A stretch of DNA of 64,000 bases from Armatimonadota bacterium (GCA_037138755.1 JBAXHT010000001.1:529805-593804); one strand, 5' to 3'; positions 24,271 through 33,576 are shown, counted from the stretch's first letter. Notes: generated by a model from the letters alone, not told the origin. Numbers and translations: made by a program.

Positions 24271-25457
24271 TCCATTTTATCGCGCTTGGTCGCCATGTAC
24301 CGTTCGCGGTGCTCGTCGGGTTCGGCGATGATGGGGACGTACTCGGTGATCTCAAGTCCGTAGCCCATGAGACCAGCGCGTTTGGCGGGGTTGTTGGTCA
24401 TCAGCTTGATCTTTCGGATTCCGAGGTCGGCCAGGAGCTGGGCGCCGAGGGAGTAGTCGCGGGCGTCGGCCTTGAAGCCGAGAGCGAGGTTGGCTTCGAC
24501 GGTGTCCATTCCCTGATCTTGAAGTTCGTAGGCCTTTAACTTGGGAATGAGGCCGATTCCGCGCCCTTCCTGTTGGATGTATACCACGACTCCGCGCCCT
24601 TCTGCTTCGATCTTTTGAAGAGCTTGCTCAAGCTGCTCGCCGCAATCGCAGCGGAGCGATCCGAGGAGGTCACCCGTCAGGCAGCTTGAGTGCATTCGGA
24701 CGAGAACTGGTTCTTCGGTGCAGACGTCTCCTTTGACGATGGCGACGTACGGGTCGCGCTCGACGGTCGGCTCGTAGGCGTAGAGCTTGAAGTGACCGTG
24801 TTTAGTTGGGAAGTCGATTGGGCCAGCCGCGCGCTGGATAAGGATTTCTTGGTGGCGGCGATAGGCGATGAGGTCGGCAATGGTGACAATCTTAAGATCG
24901 TGCTGCTCAGCGAAGGGGACCATATCGTCGAGGCGCATCATTGTTCCGTCTTCGTTGAGAATCTCACAGCCGACTCCGGCGGCTTTGAATCCGGCGAGTT
25001 TGCACAGATCGACGATGGCTTCCGTGTGTCCGGCGCGAACGAGCACTCCACCTTCTTCGGCCCGGAGCGGGATGATGTGGCCGGGTCTTCCTAAGTCACT
25101 TGGTTTGGCGTTGTCGTTGACGAAGACGGCGGCAGTCAGGGCCCGGTCTCCGGCGGAGACGCCCGTGGTGGCGCCGTGAATCGCGTCAACTGTCTCGGCC
25201 ATGGCGGTTCCGTGGCGAGCGGTGTTCTGCTTGGTCATCATCGGGATTCCAAGCTCAGCGAGGCGCTGGGCCGTGGTTGGGATGAACGGAACTCCGCGCC
25301 CGTGGCGGATCATGAAGTTCATGATCTCGGTGGTACATGTCTCAGCGGCAACCACCAAATCCCCTTCGTTCTCGCGGTCGGGGTCATCGACCACGATAAT
25401 CATCTTGCCCGCTTTCAGTTCTTCCAGGGCTTCGGGGATGGAGGCAAACACGCTCAC
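24252..25457 (-). CDS. ribBA: riboflavin biosynthesis protein RibBA
   Basis: A 401-residue bifunctional enzyme. Residues 1 to about 200 are 3,4-dihydroxy-2-butanone-4-phosphate synthase (DDPDRENEGDL; HGATTGVSAGDR). Residues about 205-401 are GTP cyclohydrolase II with zinc cysteines in SSCLTGDLLGSLRCDCG (Cys 259, 270, 272) and the QEGRGIGL loop. Together they supply both precursors for riboflavin from ribulose-5-phosphate and GTP. It starts at GTG. No FMN riboswitch is visible upstream and no other rib genes are in the window. The 3' end overlaps mmyB tail to tail. Confidence 0.95.
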   Translation of the reverse strand: MSVFASIPEALEELKAGKMIIVVDDPDRENEGDLVVAAETCTTEIMNFMIRHGRGVPFIPTTAQRLAELGIPMMTKQNTARHGTAMAETVDAIHGATTGVSAGDRALTAAVFVNDNAKPSDLGRPGHIIPLRAEEGGVLVRAGHTEAIVDLCKLAGFKAAGVGCEILNEDGTMMRLDDMVPFAEQHDLKIVTIADLIAYRRHQEILIQRAAGPIDFPTKHGHFKLYAYEPTVERDPYVAIVKGDVCTEEPVLVRMHSSCLTGDLLGSLRCDCGEQLEQALQKIEAEGRGVVVYIQQEGRGIGLIPKLKAYELQDQGMDTVEANLALGFKADARDYSLGAQLLADLGIRKIKLMTNNPAKRAGLMGYGLEITEYVPIIAEPDEHRERYMATKRDKMDHRLPE

Positions 25458-25503
25458 ATGTATAGTTTACGTCTAGTTCGGGTTGGGAGTTCGTCCGAAC
25501 AAC

Positions 25504-25527
25504 CCCCTCTCCACCAGTGGAGAGGGG
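25504..25527. repeat. short palindromic intergenic repeat
   Basis: CCCCTCTCCAC (25504-25514) pairs with GTGGAGAGGGG (25517-25527), followed by CAGGGGGTGAGG. This 'ccctctcc...ggagagggg-cagggggtgagg' layout is a common bacterial intergenic palindrome. It lies in the 212-base gap upstream of ribBA, which otherwise shows nothing I can name. Confidence 0.55.
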
Positions 25528-25669
25528 CAGGGGGTGAGGAAAAGGCACGCTCTACCCGCCGGCCCAAAGCCAAACCCCACCCGAGAAGCGTCCGATCCCG
25601 CCGCGTTCGCTCTAGGATCAGCCTCTCCCCGGGTCCCGTGCCCCTTGGCGGGTGGAACTGCAACAGCGA

Positions 25670-25942
25670 TTAACTCGGGACATCCTCGTTGCGCTCGTAA
25701 AGCTCGAAAAGTATTCTGTAGCAGCGACAGGCTGTAGTTCTCCGTAGTCGCAGGGTTTTGCGATTCCCATCAGTACGTTTCATCACTTCATCCCATGCAG
25801 AAAGTTCATCAGGAGAAAGTGAATTTCTATCCAGGCCATCCAAAATGAGGAGAGCTTGTTTGAGACGAACATTGACTGGGTCACCATTTGTTACAAGCTC
25901 ATAAATCGCTTGAGAAAGCTTTCCTGCCCAGTAGCGATTCAC
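25670..25942 (-). CDS. small hypothetical protein (90 residues)
   Basis: A 90-residue, helix-rich, Arg-rich protein starting at GTG two bases after the stop of the 25945-26469 gene, so translationally coupled to it. No motif or domain is recognised. It has no signal peptide. The segment SLSPDELSAWDEVMKR and the basic end RKTLRLRRTTACRCYRIL suggest a small soluble, perhaps nucleic-acid-associated protein, but this is weak. Confidence 0.55.
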   Translation of the reverse strand: MNRYWAGKLSQAIYELVTNGDPVNVRLKQALLILDGLDRNSLSPDELSAWDEVMKRTDGNRKTLRLRRTTACRCYRILFELYERNEDVPS

Positions 25943-25944
25943 GA

Positions 25945-26469
25945 TTAAACGCCGCTCGAAGTGGGCTTTGCTGGTTCAGGAAACAGCGGACCAGGCTCCA
26001 GTATGTCAGGGGCTTGAGCTTTTATGGACTTGAGAAGGTCTGCCGCGTTGAAAGACCAAATTGTCCCATCCACAAACCGCACTGTGCGAACGTAAATGAA
26101 TGCCGTATAGGTGTGTGCACCCGAGGCAAGCGAACTAGATCCGTCAGAGTCTTTCTCACCGGGCTTTAGAGGTTCGTACTTCGCACTGTTGTGTCCTGGC
26201 AAAACGCTCCGTCCTCCAGTGATCGACCTGTTAAAAGGGTCAAATTTGACGGTCACCAATTCGAAGGCAAGCACGTCTTTGTCACCAGAATTCGACCAAC
26301 TGAATTCCGAGATGAACTTACTAGTGCCGTTTGTAAATTTGAACGATTCGATCTTCACAGCTGGGCAGATGTTAGCAATCAATGCTCTGCGAGTCGGATA
26401 GTCAAACTGTTGTGCGTGTGCTAAACCAACAAATTGGATGGCGAACCCTAGAAAGAGAAACTTTCTCAT
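25945..26469 (-). CDS. exported hypothetical protein
   Basis: A 174-residue protein with a signal peptide (MRKFLFLGFAIQFVGLAHAQ, likely cut before QQF). The mature part looks like a beta-sandwich: ESFKFTNGTSKFISEFSW, then FELVTVKFDPFNRS, a pattern seen in periplasmic Ig-like folds. Function is unknown. The frame extends 12 codons upstream, but the ATG at 26469 gives a proper signal peptide. It is followed at once by the small gene at 25670. Confidence 0.72.
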   Translation of the reverse strand: MRKFLFLGFAIQFVGLAHAQQFDYPTRRALIANICPAVKIESFKFTNGTSKFISEFSWSNSGDKDVLAFELVTVKFDPFNRSITGGRSVLPGHNSAKYEPLKPGEKDSDGSSSLASGAHTYTAFIYVRTVRFVDGTIWSFNAADLLKSIKAQAPDILEPGPLFPEPAKPTSSGV

Positions 26470-26526
26470 AACAGCAGTATGAGTAAAGTGACTTAACGAT
26501 AGCAACAGTTCACAATGTTGGTGGGA

Positions 26527-28521
26527 CTAAGCCTCGCTCAAGATATCCTTGATCCGCTCCGCCAGCCCCGTTGTCAGTGTCGGAACCGCCGCAATTTCCG
26601 TCACCGATGCCCGCCGAATCCCCTCGATCGAGCCAAACGTGCGCAGCAACAACCGCTTCCGACGGGGACCAACGCCTGGAATCTCGTCCAAGGTCGAGCC
26701 GTTCATGCGTTTATCCCGAATCTTGCGGTGGAACGTCAAAGCAAACCGGTGCGCCTCATCCCGAAGGCGACGCAGAAGCATCAACCCCGGCGAGTTCAGG
26801 GGCAGAATGACCTCGCGATAGTCGTACTCCGGCAGAGCCTTTGTTCCAGCCTCAGAGAAGACGGGTGCAGATTTCGTCTTGTAGAGAGCCACCATCTCTT
26901 CCATTGATCGCTTCACCGGGATATCCTCGCCTTCGGCTTCGTACTGCCAGGCACCCGGATTCTTCGGAACCGGGATGAAGAGCACTTCTTGCTTCTTGGC
27001 GAGGCCCACCATCGGCACTGTGAGACCAAGTTGGTCTCGGGCACGCAGAGCCGCCGCGAGCTGCCCCTTTCCGCCGTCAATCATGAACAAATCGGGGAGC
27101 TTGGTGAACTTCTCGTTCCCATCTAAGTAATTCCGGAGGCGACGCAGAATCACCTCGTGCATCATCGCGAAGTCGTTCGGACTCTCCGGATTAAACTTGA
27201 TCTTGAACCGCCGATACTCCGCCTTCGCCGCCTCGCCATTCTCTGTAACAACCATTGAGCCCACCGGAGCCGTGCCCTGGATGTTCGAGATGTCGTAGCC
27301 CTCAACCCGCAACGGCAACGTTGGCAAGCCGAGCGAGTCCTGGAGCTGCTGCATCGCCTCGGCCGCCCAGTCCTCTTTGGCGACCATCTCCTGAGTCAGA
27401 ACGTTGAGAGCTAGCTCGGCGTTCTTTGCCGCCATCTCAAGCAAGCGCAGCTTCTCGCCACCCTGCGGAACCTCGACCGACACTGCTGAGCCTTTGCGCT
27501 GGCGGAGCCAGGATTGGACGATATTCCGTTCATCGATCTCGACCGGCAGCAGAATCTCGCGCGGAACCTCGGCCGCATCGGCGTAATACTGCTTGACGAA
27601 TTCTTGTACAGATTCCCCCGCATTTGCCTCTCCGGCTCCGTCAAGCATGTACTGCCGTTGCCCGATCAACTTTCCACCTCGGATGTAGAGCATCTGAATC
27701 GCGGTCGACCGCTCGTCCTTCACCACCGCAATAACGTCCTGATCCGCCGCGTCAGAGTTCAGAACCTTTTGCTTTTGTAGCGTATGTTCGATCGCCAGGA
27801 GCTGGTCGCGAATCTTCGCCGCTGCCTCGAAATCCAGTGCCTCCGCCGCTTCTTCCATCTTTACCCGAAGGTCAGAAGCGATTTTGTCCTCTTTGCCTTT
27901 TAGGAACTGCTCGACTTGATCGATAACAACGTCGTACTCCTCCTTGATCGACATTCCCGCGCAAGGCGCCATGCAACGACCGAGGTGAAAGTACAAGCAG
28001 GGCCGCTGCTCGGGCCTTCCGCTCCAGGATTTGTTACATGGAATGAGAGGGAAGACTTTGTGGAGGAGCTGCAGGGTGTCTCGAACCGAGAACGAGTTGG
28101 TGTAGGGTCCGTAATATTTCGCCCCGTCCTTTCGGACTTTTCGGGTGAACAAAACTCGAGGATATTTCTCGTTGGTGATGACGATGTACGGATAGCTCTT
28201 ATCATCCCTTAGACGGACGTTGTAGGGCGGCCGATGCTCCTTGATCAGATTGCACTCAAGAACCAGGGCTTCAAGCTCAGAATCAACAACGATCCACTCG
28301 ATGTCTCTAATCTTCGAGACTAACCGGGCAATGCGGGCCGAATGCTTGGTGCTGGCCTGGAAGTAATTGCGAACCCGGTTTCGGAGGTTGATTGCCTTTC
28401 CGACGTAAAGAACCTCGGCGTTTTCATTGCGGTAGATGTAACAACCAGGCGAAGTCGGCAAGTTCTTCAGCCGCTCCGTCACCTGTTCGGGCCATACCTT
28501 TGGCTTCTTCTCACCGCGCAT
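26527..28521 (-). CDS. uvrC: excinuclease ABC subunit C
   Basis: UvrC makes the two incisions around DNA damage in nucleotide excision repair. The 664-residue protein has the N-terminal GIY-YIG nuclease (GCYIYRNENAEVLYVGKA, about residues 26-43), a UVR motif region near 205-240, the RNase H-like second nuclease with EGYDISNIQG and FMIDGGKGQL, and C-terminal helix-hairpin-helix (IPGVGPRRKRLLLRTFGS). Length and domain order are normal. It follows the PfkB kinase gene by 23 bases on the same strand. Confidence 0.96.
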   Translation of the reverse strand: MRGEKKPKVWPEQVTERLKNLPTSPGCYIYRNENAEVLYVGKAINLRNRVRNYFQASTKHSARIARLVSKIRDIEWIVVDSELEALVLECNLIKEHRPPYNVRLRDDKSYPYIVITNEKYPRVLFTRKVRKDGAKYYGPYTNSFSVRDTLQLLHKVFPLIPCNKSWSGRPEQRPCLYFHLGRCMAPCAGMSIKEEYDVVIDQVEQFLKGKEDKIASDLRVKMEEAAEALDFEAAAKIRDQLLAIEHTLQKQKVLNSDAADQDVIAVVKDERSTAIQMLYIRGGKLIGQRQYMLDGAGEANAGESVQEFVKQYYADAAEVPREILLPVEIDERNIVQSWLRQRKGSAVSVEVPQGGEKLRLLEMAAKNAELALNVLTQEMVAKEDWAAEAMQQLQDSLGLPTLPLRVEGYDISNIQGTAPVGSMVVTENGEAAKAEYRRFKIKFNPESPNDFAMMHEVILRRLRNYLDGNEKFTKLPDLFMIDGGKGQLAAALRARDQLGLTVPMVGLAKKQEVLFIPVPKNPGAWQYEAEGEDIPVKRSMEEMVALYKTKSAPVFSEAGTKALPEYDYREVILPLNSPGLMLLRRLRDEAHRFALTFHRKIRDKRMNGSTLDEIPGVGPRRKRLLLRTFGSIEGIRRASVTEIAAVPTLTTGLAERIKDILSEA

Positions 28522-28544
28522 CTGTAGACATAAGGATACGCTTT

Positions 28545-29450
28545 TTAGAAGTCGTAAGCCTTGCTAACGGACGGGAATTGTTGGATGTAGTCCTTCACGT
28601 CGTGGATGGTCGGGATGTGCTCGGTCGCTCCGAGGTGCGGAACTTTCAGCGCGGCGGCGGCGGCTCCGAAGCGTAGCGAGTGGCCCAAACTCCAGCGGTG
28701 GGTGAGACCATAGAGCGTGCCAGCCCGGAAGGCGTCACCAGCCCCCGTAGTGTCTTTGGTGATCTCGACCGGGTACGCGGGGAGGTGCAGCGGGTCTTCG
28801 TCTGGCTCGCACACGTAACAGCCCTGACCGGCATCTGTTAGGATCGTTGTGCACCGGTGCTTGGCAGTCCAGTCTGTCACCCACTTGAGATTCACATCGT
28901 GGTTGTGCCTCTCACCCACCCAGTCGGTGCCGTACTGGCAAATCGAGCCTTCCGGAATGCGCTCGTCCTCACGGAAGAAGTCCATCAGGTACAGGTGCAT
29001 TCCCGAGGCGTACGCCGCCGCAATCGCTTCTCGGCTGCCGTCGGCAATGTTGGGGTCAGCGGTAAACCAGGCACCTTTCCTGACCGGGATAGAGGCTTTG
29101 CTAGTACAGAACTCTTCGTCGTGGAAACCGAAACCGAACATGGTCCGGTCGCCGTCATCGGTGACGTAGACATCGCATACCGGAGTCTCGCCTTGCCGCG
29201 ACAGAAGGTGAACATCGAGCCCCTTCTCGAGGAGCATCATGCGGAGCTGTTCGCCTTCAAATCCGGTTCCCAGGGTGTTCCCAACCAGGGCGACTTCCTG
29301 ACGCCACATCGTGAGGTAGCAGGCCGTATTGGCGGCCTCGCCACCAAGAAGTTCAATTTGGTCGAAGACGGGGCAATAGCCACCCTTCTTCGGCATATCT
29401 GTGATACGCCGAATCCGATCAACACATATGGTGCCGTAGACTATGACCAA
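28545..29450 (-). CDS. PfkB-family carbohydrate kinase
   Basis: A 301-residue ribokinase-like sugar kinase. The PfkB signature DTTGAGDAFRAG near residues 238-249 holds the catalytic Asp, and LLGGEAANTACYL near 34-46 is the substrate-side motif. It phosphorylates a sugar or nucleoside with ATP. The start is TTG with GGAGG about 15 bases upstream. It lies upstream of uvrC on the same strand and is divergent from an exported-protein gene. The substrate is not evident. Confidence 0.87.
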   Translation of the reverse strand: MVIVYGTICVDRIRRITDMPKKGGYCPVFDQIELLGGEAANTACYLTMWRQEVALVGNTLGTGFEGEQLRMMLLEKGLDVHLLSRQGETPVCDVYVTDDGDRTMFGFGFHDEEFCTSKASIPVRKGAWFTADPNIADGSREAIAAAYASGMHLYLMDFFREDERIPEGSICQYGTDWVGERHNHDVNLKWVTDWTAKHRCTTILTDAGQGCYVCEPDEDPLHLPAYPVEITKDTTGAGDAFRAGTLYGLTHRWSLGHSLRFGAAAAALKVPHLGATEHIPTIHDVKDYIQQFPSVSKAYDF

Positions 29451-29600
29451 ACCGAGAGATAATTTCCTCCGGGAAACTTTACCTACTCAAGTACCCTTTT
29501 GGCTTGCGCTAGGGCTTTATGTTCAGGCTCTTGGTTTTTGAAACGTAGAGCCCGCGAAACACGAATCGGAGCGAACCGTCCATAATACGGAAGACCTACC

Positions 29601-30197
29601 ATGAAACTTGTATCTCTCTTCGTCGCCGGAGCATTGGCTCTTGGGGCAGTTTCCGGTGCCCAGACCCCCAGCAAGAACGTTCAAGACGCCAACCAGGTGC
29701 TTATCAATATTGACAAGTTGAACGTCGTCAAATTTGTCCTCCCCTTGCTGCTTAAGAAAAAGCAGATCGGCGACATGATGGCCGCGATGGAAAAGTGTCG
29801 TTCTAAAGAGCTGGAAGTTCGCGAGGCAGACGCTAAAGAGCTCCTCAAACTCGACGCCGACGTGAAGAAAGCGGTGACAGCCGCAGTGGAAAAAGGCGAT
29901 TACCCCGATAAAGCTTTTCAAGCAAAGGTCATCGCGGTTCAAGAAGCGATCTTAATTCGCCGCCGCATCGCAGTGGCCGAAAACGTCCAGATCCTGGAAG
30001 ATGCCGCGAAGCTCTCCTTGGACGAAGGCCAGCTCAAAGTAATGGTCAACATCCTGGATCCTAAGTCGCTCGATCCATCAATCAAAACAGACAAGATGAG
30101 CGACGATGACAAGCGCAAGTTTTACCTTCGTTCGGTGTTTTTGGACGCCCTCACTTACGAGCTTCTCAAAGTGATGTACAAGAAAGCCGAAAATTGA
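29601..30197 (+). CDS. exported helical hypothetical protein
   Basis: A 198-residue protein with a signal peptide (MKLVSLFVAGALALGAVSGA, cut near AQT). The mature chain is almost entirely charged helix (ILLKKKQIGDMMAAMEKC; VREADAKELLKLDADVKKAV), suggesting a periplasmic helical bundle. No family is recognised. Its stop overlaps the TTG start of the plsC-like gene by four bases, so the two are translated together, which hints at an envelope-related role. Confidence 0.8.
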   Translation: MKLVSLFVAGALALGAVSGAQTPSKNVQDANQVLINIDKLNVVKFVLPLLLKKKQIGDMMAAMEKCRSKELEVREADAKELLKLDADVKKAVTAAVEKGDYPDKAFQAKVIAVQEAILIRRRIAVAENVQILEDAAKLSLDEGQLKVMVNILDPKSLDPSIKTDKMSDDDKRKFYLRSVFLDALTYELLKVMYKKAEN

Positions 30198-30856
30198 AAA
30201 CCAAGTCTCACCCAACCTGGTTCGCATTTGTTCGCTGGCTTGTTCGCGTCTTCTTTTTCCGTTGCGGTGGGGGGTTCAAGTCGTCGGGTTGGGACAATAT
30301 TCCGGCTAACGGACCGGTCATTATCGCTCCTAATCATGTGAGTAATGCTGACCCTCCTGCGGTTGCATGTGGCGGTCGTCGTCCAATGCGATTCATGGCA
30401 AAAGAGGAACTTTTTGGCGGCTTCTTCGGCAAGATCTGCGCTTCGTTGGGGGCGTTTCCGGTCAAACGGGGCGAGGGCGACACCGAGTCAATTCGATTTT
30501 CGATTGAGATTCTGTCGGCAGGAGAGGCTCTCGTCGTGTTCCCGGAGGGAGTTCGCGGTGATGCCGTGACAATGAACCCGATCAGCCGGGGCGTGGCGAT
30601 GCTCGCTAAGAAAACAGGTGCTCCCGTCGTACCTGCCGGAATCGTTGGAACGCATCGGAAGCTTCCACGCGGCTCGGCTCTGCCGAAGTTCGCAAAGGTA
30701 TCGATTGTTTACGGTAAGCCCTTCACCTATGCCGAAGTGGCGACTGGAGTTAACGAGAGAGAGAACCGTGAAATCTTCTGCCGCGAACTAGAACGGCGAA
30801 TCATCGAGCTTTGCGGAGCGCAAGGTCTACCGCTCAAAACTTCCGAGAAAAGCTGA
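30194..30856 (+). CDS. 1-acylglycerol-3-phosphate acyltransferase (PlsC-like)
   Basis: A 220-residue PlsC-family acyltransferase that would add the second acyl chain to lysophosphatidic acid at the inner membrane. The catalytic H-x4-D is NHVSNAD (His48, Asp53), and the substrate motif is FPEGVR (116-121). A short hydrophobic N-terminus (WFAFVRWLVRVFFF) fits membrane association. The start is TTG inside the previous stop region. The end overlaps a convergent gene by 23 bases. Confidence 0.9.
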   Translation: MKTKSHPTWFAFVRWLVRVFFFRCGGGFKSSGWDNIPANGPVIIAPNHVSNADPPAVACGGRRPMRFMAKEELFGGFFGKICASLGAFPVKRGEGDTESIRFSIEILSAGEALVVFPEGVRGDAVTMNPISRGVAMLAKKTGAPVVPAGIVGTHRKLPRGSALPKFAKVSIVYGKPFTYAEVATGVNERENREIFCRELERRIIELCGAQGLPLKTSEKS

Positions 30857-31457
30857 TTCCGCCGAGAAGCAGGTTGTCCTGGATGAAGAGCCTGGCATCG
30901 AGTCCCTTCGTGAGGTTCGTCTCGAAGCCGCTTGTGAGGCGAGCTCCATTGTGCTCGACGATCATCCTGGTTCGGCCGGAAAAGGGGAGTGAAATGCCGA
31001 CGAACAGGCCGCTGAGCTTGCCGCTCTGGTATCCCAATGTCACATCGCCATTCTCACCAACTTCGCCAACATCCAGGAGTTCTCGAAAGGTGAGCGCAAG
31101 GAAGGCTCTACGTCCATCCTGGGTCTCTCCAAGCCCATCAAGCAGACCAAGCGAAATTCCTGGAGCAGTTGAGGCCACTGGGCTGAGGATGTTGTAACCG
31201 AGGTCAAAGGTCGTCCGTCCGCTCTCATCTGGCCGAATCCGGCGGCGAACTTCGAACTCTAGTCCGTTAAGAACCGAAAAAGCCACAAACTGCTCTTCAG
31301 CGCTGGAGTTATTGAGGCCACCGAGATACTCAAAGCGGATCGCATTCTTGCTCAAGGGTCGCGCCGTCGGCACGTTGACCAAACGGTCGGCGTGGGTAAC
31401 CGAAGCTACCGCCAGGGCCAAGCCAATCCCAAAAACTCTAGCGACTAACGCTGACAT
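30834..31457 (-). CDS. exported beta-barrel-like protein, last gene of the efp operon
   Basis: A 207-residue protein with a signal peptide (GIGLALAVASVTHA) and GGGAGG before the ATG. The mature part has alternating strands and ends in GGISFSRKF, a C-terminal Phe typical of outer-membrane barrels. The features resemble small YjbH/OmpA-like barrels, but no family is certain. It overlaps the rtcA-like gene upstream by 20 bases on the same strand, so it belongs to the operon starting with efp. Confidence 0.75.
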   Translation of the reverse strand: MSALVARVFGIGLALAVASVTHADRLVNVPTARPLSKNAIRFEYLGGLNNSSAEEQFVAFSVLNGLEFEVRRRIRPDESGRTTFDLGYNILSPVASTAPGISLGLLDGLGETQDGRRAFLALTFRELLDVGEVGENGDVTLGYQSGKLSGLFVGISLPFSGRTRMIVEHNGARLTSGFETNLTKGLDARLFIQDNLLLGGISFSRKF

Positions 31458-32496
31458 GTCCAAATCCTCCCTGACTCCCCTTCACCGTTATTCTGACGGG
31501 CGAGAACTGCTTTATCACCCAAATTGCCGTTAAAAACCGGGATGTTAACTCGGAAACTTTGAATTCCGAACTTTCGTTTGCCAAGCATGCAGGCAAGAGT
31601 GCGTGTTCGGCGGCGATGGGATCCAGCGACGCGTCTGTTGTCATCCACTCAAAGCACCGCTCGAACGCGGAGTGAGCAAGCTGCTCGGCTCGCAGGGTGC
31701 GGGTACCCGAAGCGGAAGCTCCTCCGACTCCATTCTCATACTGAGTCCACACCGTACAGTGCATTCCTGGTCCGTCGGACTCCAGATCGAATACATCGGC
31801 ATCAATCGTCTGTCGTGCGCTCTGGGCGAGCTTCTGGAGGTGAGCAATGCACCGCTCTGCAACAGGATGGGGGAAGCCGCTGTAGCTGATCACTGCTCGC
31901 ATCAGCTTTGGTCGACCCCGGTCCGCCCACTTCAAGCCGGTGAAGGTCCCTGGTTCAACTTCAACAGATATTGTGCCCTCGGCTTCGCGGTTATAGGCTG
32001 CCTTTTCAATCTCTAATGAGGCGAAGAGGTTTTGCTTACGGTGGACGGTTCCGACCACGCCAGCAAAGTAGTCGAATGACATCGAGTTGTTTGAATAGGT
32101 CTCTCCTTCGACGGTGAACTCGGAGAAACCGCCGGCGGTTGCCAGGACTGGAATCAAGGATGAGGCGAGCACCAAGGCGTTCGAACCACGACCATTTTCG
32201 TTCCGCTCCGTTTTTACTGCTCCTTTAAGGAGCTTCGGGACTCTCGTTGGGACAAACAGGAGCGAGTGTGAACTTGGCTCAAGGCCACTGACTTCGGCGT
32301 CGGTGAGTGAAGCAAGGACCTTGATGAACGTGATGTCCTCGACGTCCAGCCCGATAAACTTCGTCCCGGACCGGATGTGCTCAATGCGAAAGCCTTGTTG
32401 AGTAAGTACGGACATCTGCAAGGCAGTTCGGAGGAGTGCGCCCCCGCCCTCGCCGTGCGAGCCATCGATCTTGAGCAGACTTTCGCGCTCCGCCAT
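31438..32496 (-). CDS. RNA 3'-phosphate cyclase family protein, catalytic His apparently replaced
   Basis: A 352-residue RtcA/Rcl1-family protein. The N-terminus IDGSHGEGGGALLRTALQMS is the family hallmark, and NENGRGSNALVLASSL and TGLKWADRGRP fit. RtcA normally forms an AMP-histidine intermediate at the His of the C-terminal SCHLLTN-type motif (His309 in E. coli). Aligned by its surroundings (TSRFLTAIWVIKQFSPVR), this protein has Arg320 at that place. Catalytic cyclisation is therefore doubtful, as in eukaryotic Rcl1. It starts directly at the stop of the 8-Cys membrane protein gene. Confidence 0.85.
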   Translation of the reverse strand: MAERESLLKIDGSHGEGGGALLRTALQMSVLTQQGFRIEHIRSGTKFIGLDVEDITFIKVLASLTDAEVSGLEPSSHSLLFVPTRVPKLLKGAVKTERNENGRGSNALVLASSLIPVLATAGGFSEFTVEGETYSNNSMSFDYFAGVVGTVHRKQNLFASLEIEKAAYNREAEGTISVEVEPGTFTGLKWADRGRPKLMRAVISYSGFPHPVAERCIAHLQKLAQSARQTIDADVFDLESDGPGMHCTVWTQYENGVGGASASGTRTLRAEQLAHSAFERCFEWMTTDASLDPIAAEHALLPACLANESSEFKVSELTSRFLTAIWVIKQFSPVRITVKGSQGGFGHVSVSR

Positions 32497-33573
32497 CTAG
32501 ATCTTCAACTTAAAGATCGCGTGTTCGATCAGCTTGACGGTGTAGGCAAAAGCCACGAGGATGATGGCGACGGTCAAGAATTGGTTGAAGTATTCACCTG
32601 CACCAACCGTTTTAACCGCCCCAACTGTGATCTCGCTCACCTTCTTGTTAGCACCGGTCATCATTCCAGAAACCCAGCCACCGAGAGACTCACGGAACAG
32701 CAAGAACACGATTCCGTAGAAGATCATCGCGAGCGGCATGGCGAGTTTGTACTTGTGCTTCTGGTGCTCGTTATAGATGACGCAGTTGTGGCATCGCTGT
32801 CGCTTCTGGCTGTCGGTGAGCTTGTTGTTTCGCGGGATGGCGGTTCCGTTAAGCAATGCTTCTTTGGAGACCGGCTTTCCGGTCATTGCTGCCGAAATGA
32901 CGGCTTCTTCGCACATACAGCCAACCAGTTCACGCCAGCAGGTTCGATTGGCGTGGTAGATCGGACATTTTTCGCGGACGAACTTTCGGCAGAATGGTAG
33001 TTGCCAGCACTTGCCCATGAAGACGTTCTTTCGGTCCGACTCTTCCTTGATGTTGGTGCCGTACTTGAGCAGGGCAGCCTTGGTGCCGTACACCATGCGC
33101 TTTCGGACCCGAGTGATGATGTCTCCGATCAGGATCGCCGTGGCAAAGCCAACGAAGATTTGACCACCGATGGCTAGCGATTCGTAGCCTTTCCTCACGC
33201 CAGGGTTCGAAGTCTCAGGCTGGGCGTTTGTGAGGACCAGCGGTAGCCACATCGGCGCAAAGAAGATGAGAAGGGCGAAGACAATGTTTAATCCGACCAT
33301 CATCTCTTCTTCCCAGAAGAGCCATGCCGAGCCGAGGGCGATGAGGATCGGGCCAAGAATAAGTCCCTTCTCAAACATCCCCATATTAGTCGCGATTTGA
33401 GCGGCCTTCGCGGCATCACCAGCGGCGACGTTCATTAAGAAAATCACCGCGATCACGCAGAGCGCGAACACGGTGACTCCTCCCCAGAGGGCGTATCGAG
33501 CAATCGTCATCGGGAGCTCGCCGAGCGAGTCTGGCGTAAAGTCGGCCTGTTCCTTTTGACGATTATTTTTCAT
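32497..33573 (-). CDS. multi-pass membrane protein with an eight-cysteine loop
   Basis: A 358-residue protein I do not recognise. About six membrane segments: 26-50, 70-86, 92-114, 134-152, 276-296 and 332-350. Between the fourth and fifth lies a basic soluble region with eight cysteines (189, 195, 203, 212, 219, 221, 261, 264), including GCMCEEA and RCHNC, suitable for zinc or iron-sulfur binding. The loop also carries basic stretches (RVRKRM, RKFVREK). It starts three bases after efp and ends directly at the rtcA-like ATG, so it is translated together with them. Confidence 0.85.
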   Translation of the reverse strand: MKNNRQKEQADFTPDSLGELPMTIARYALWGGVTVFALCVIAVIFLMNVAAGDAAKAAQIATNMGMFEKGLILGPILIALGSAWLFWEEEMMVGLNIVFALLIFFAPMWLPLVLTNAQPETSNPGVRKGYESLAIGGQIFVGFATAILIGDIITRVRKRMVYGTKAALLKYGTNIKEESDRKNVFMGKCWQLPFCRKFVREKCPIYHANRTCWRELVGCMCEEAVISAAMTGKPVSKEALLNGTAIPRNNKLTDSQKRQRCHNCVIYNEHQKHKYKLAMPLAMIFYGIVFLLFRESLGGWVSGMMTGANKKVSEITVGAVKTVGAGEYFNQFLTVAIILVAFAYTVKLIEHAIFKLKI

Positions 33574-33576
33574 TTG

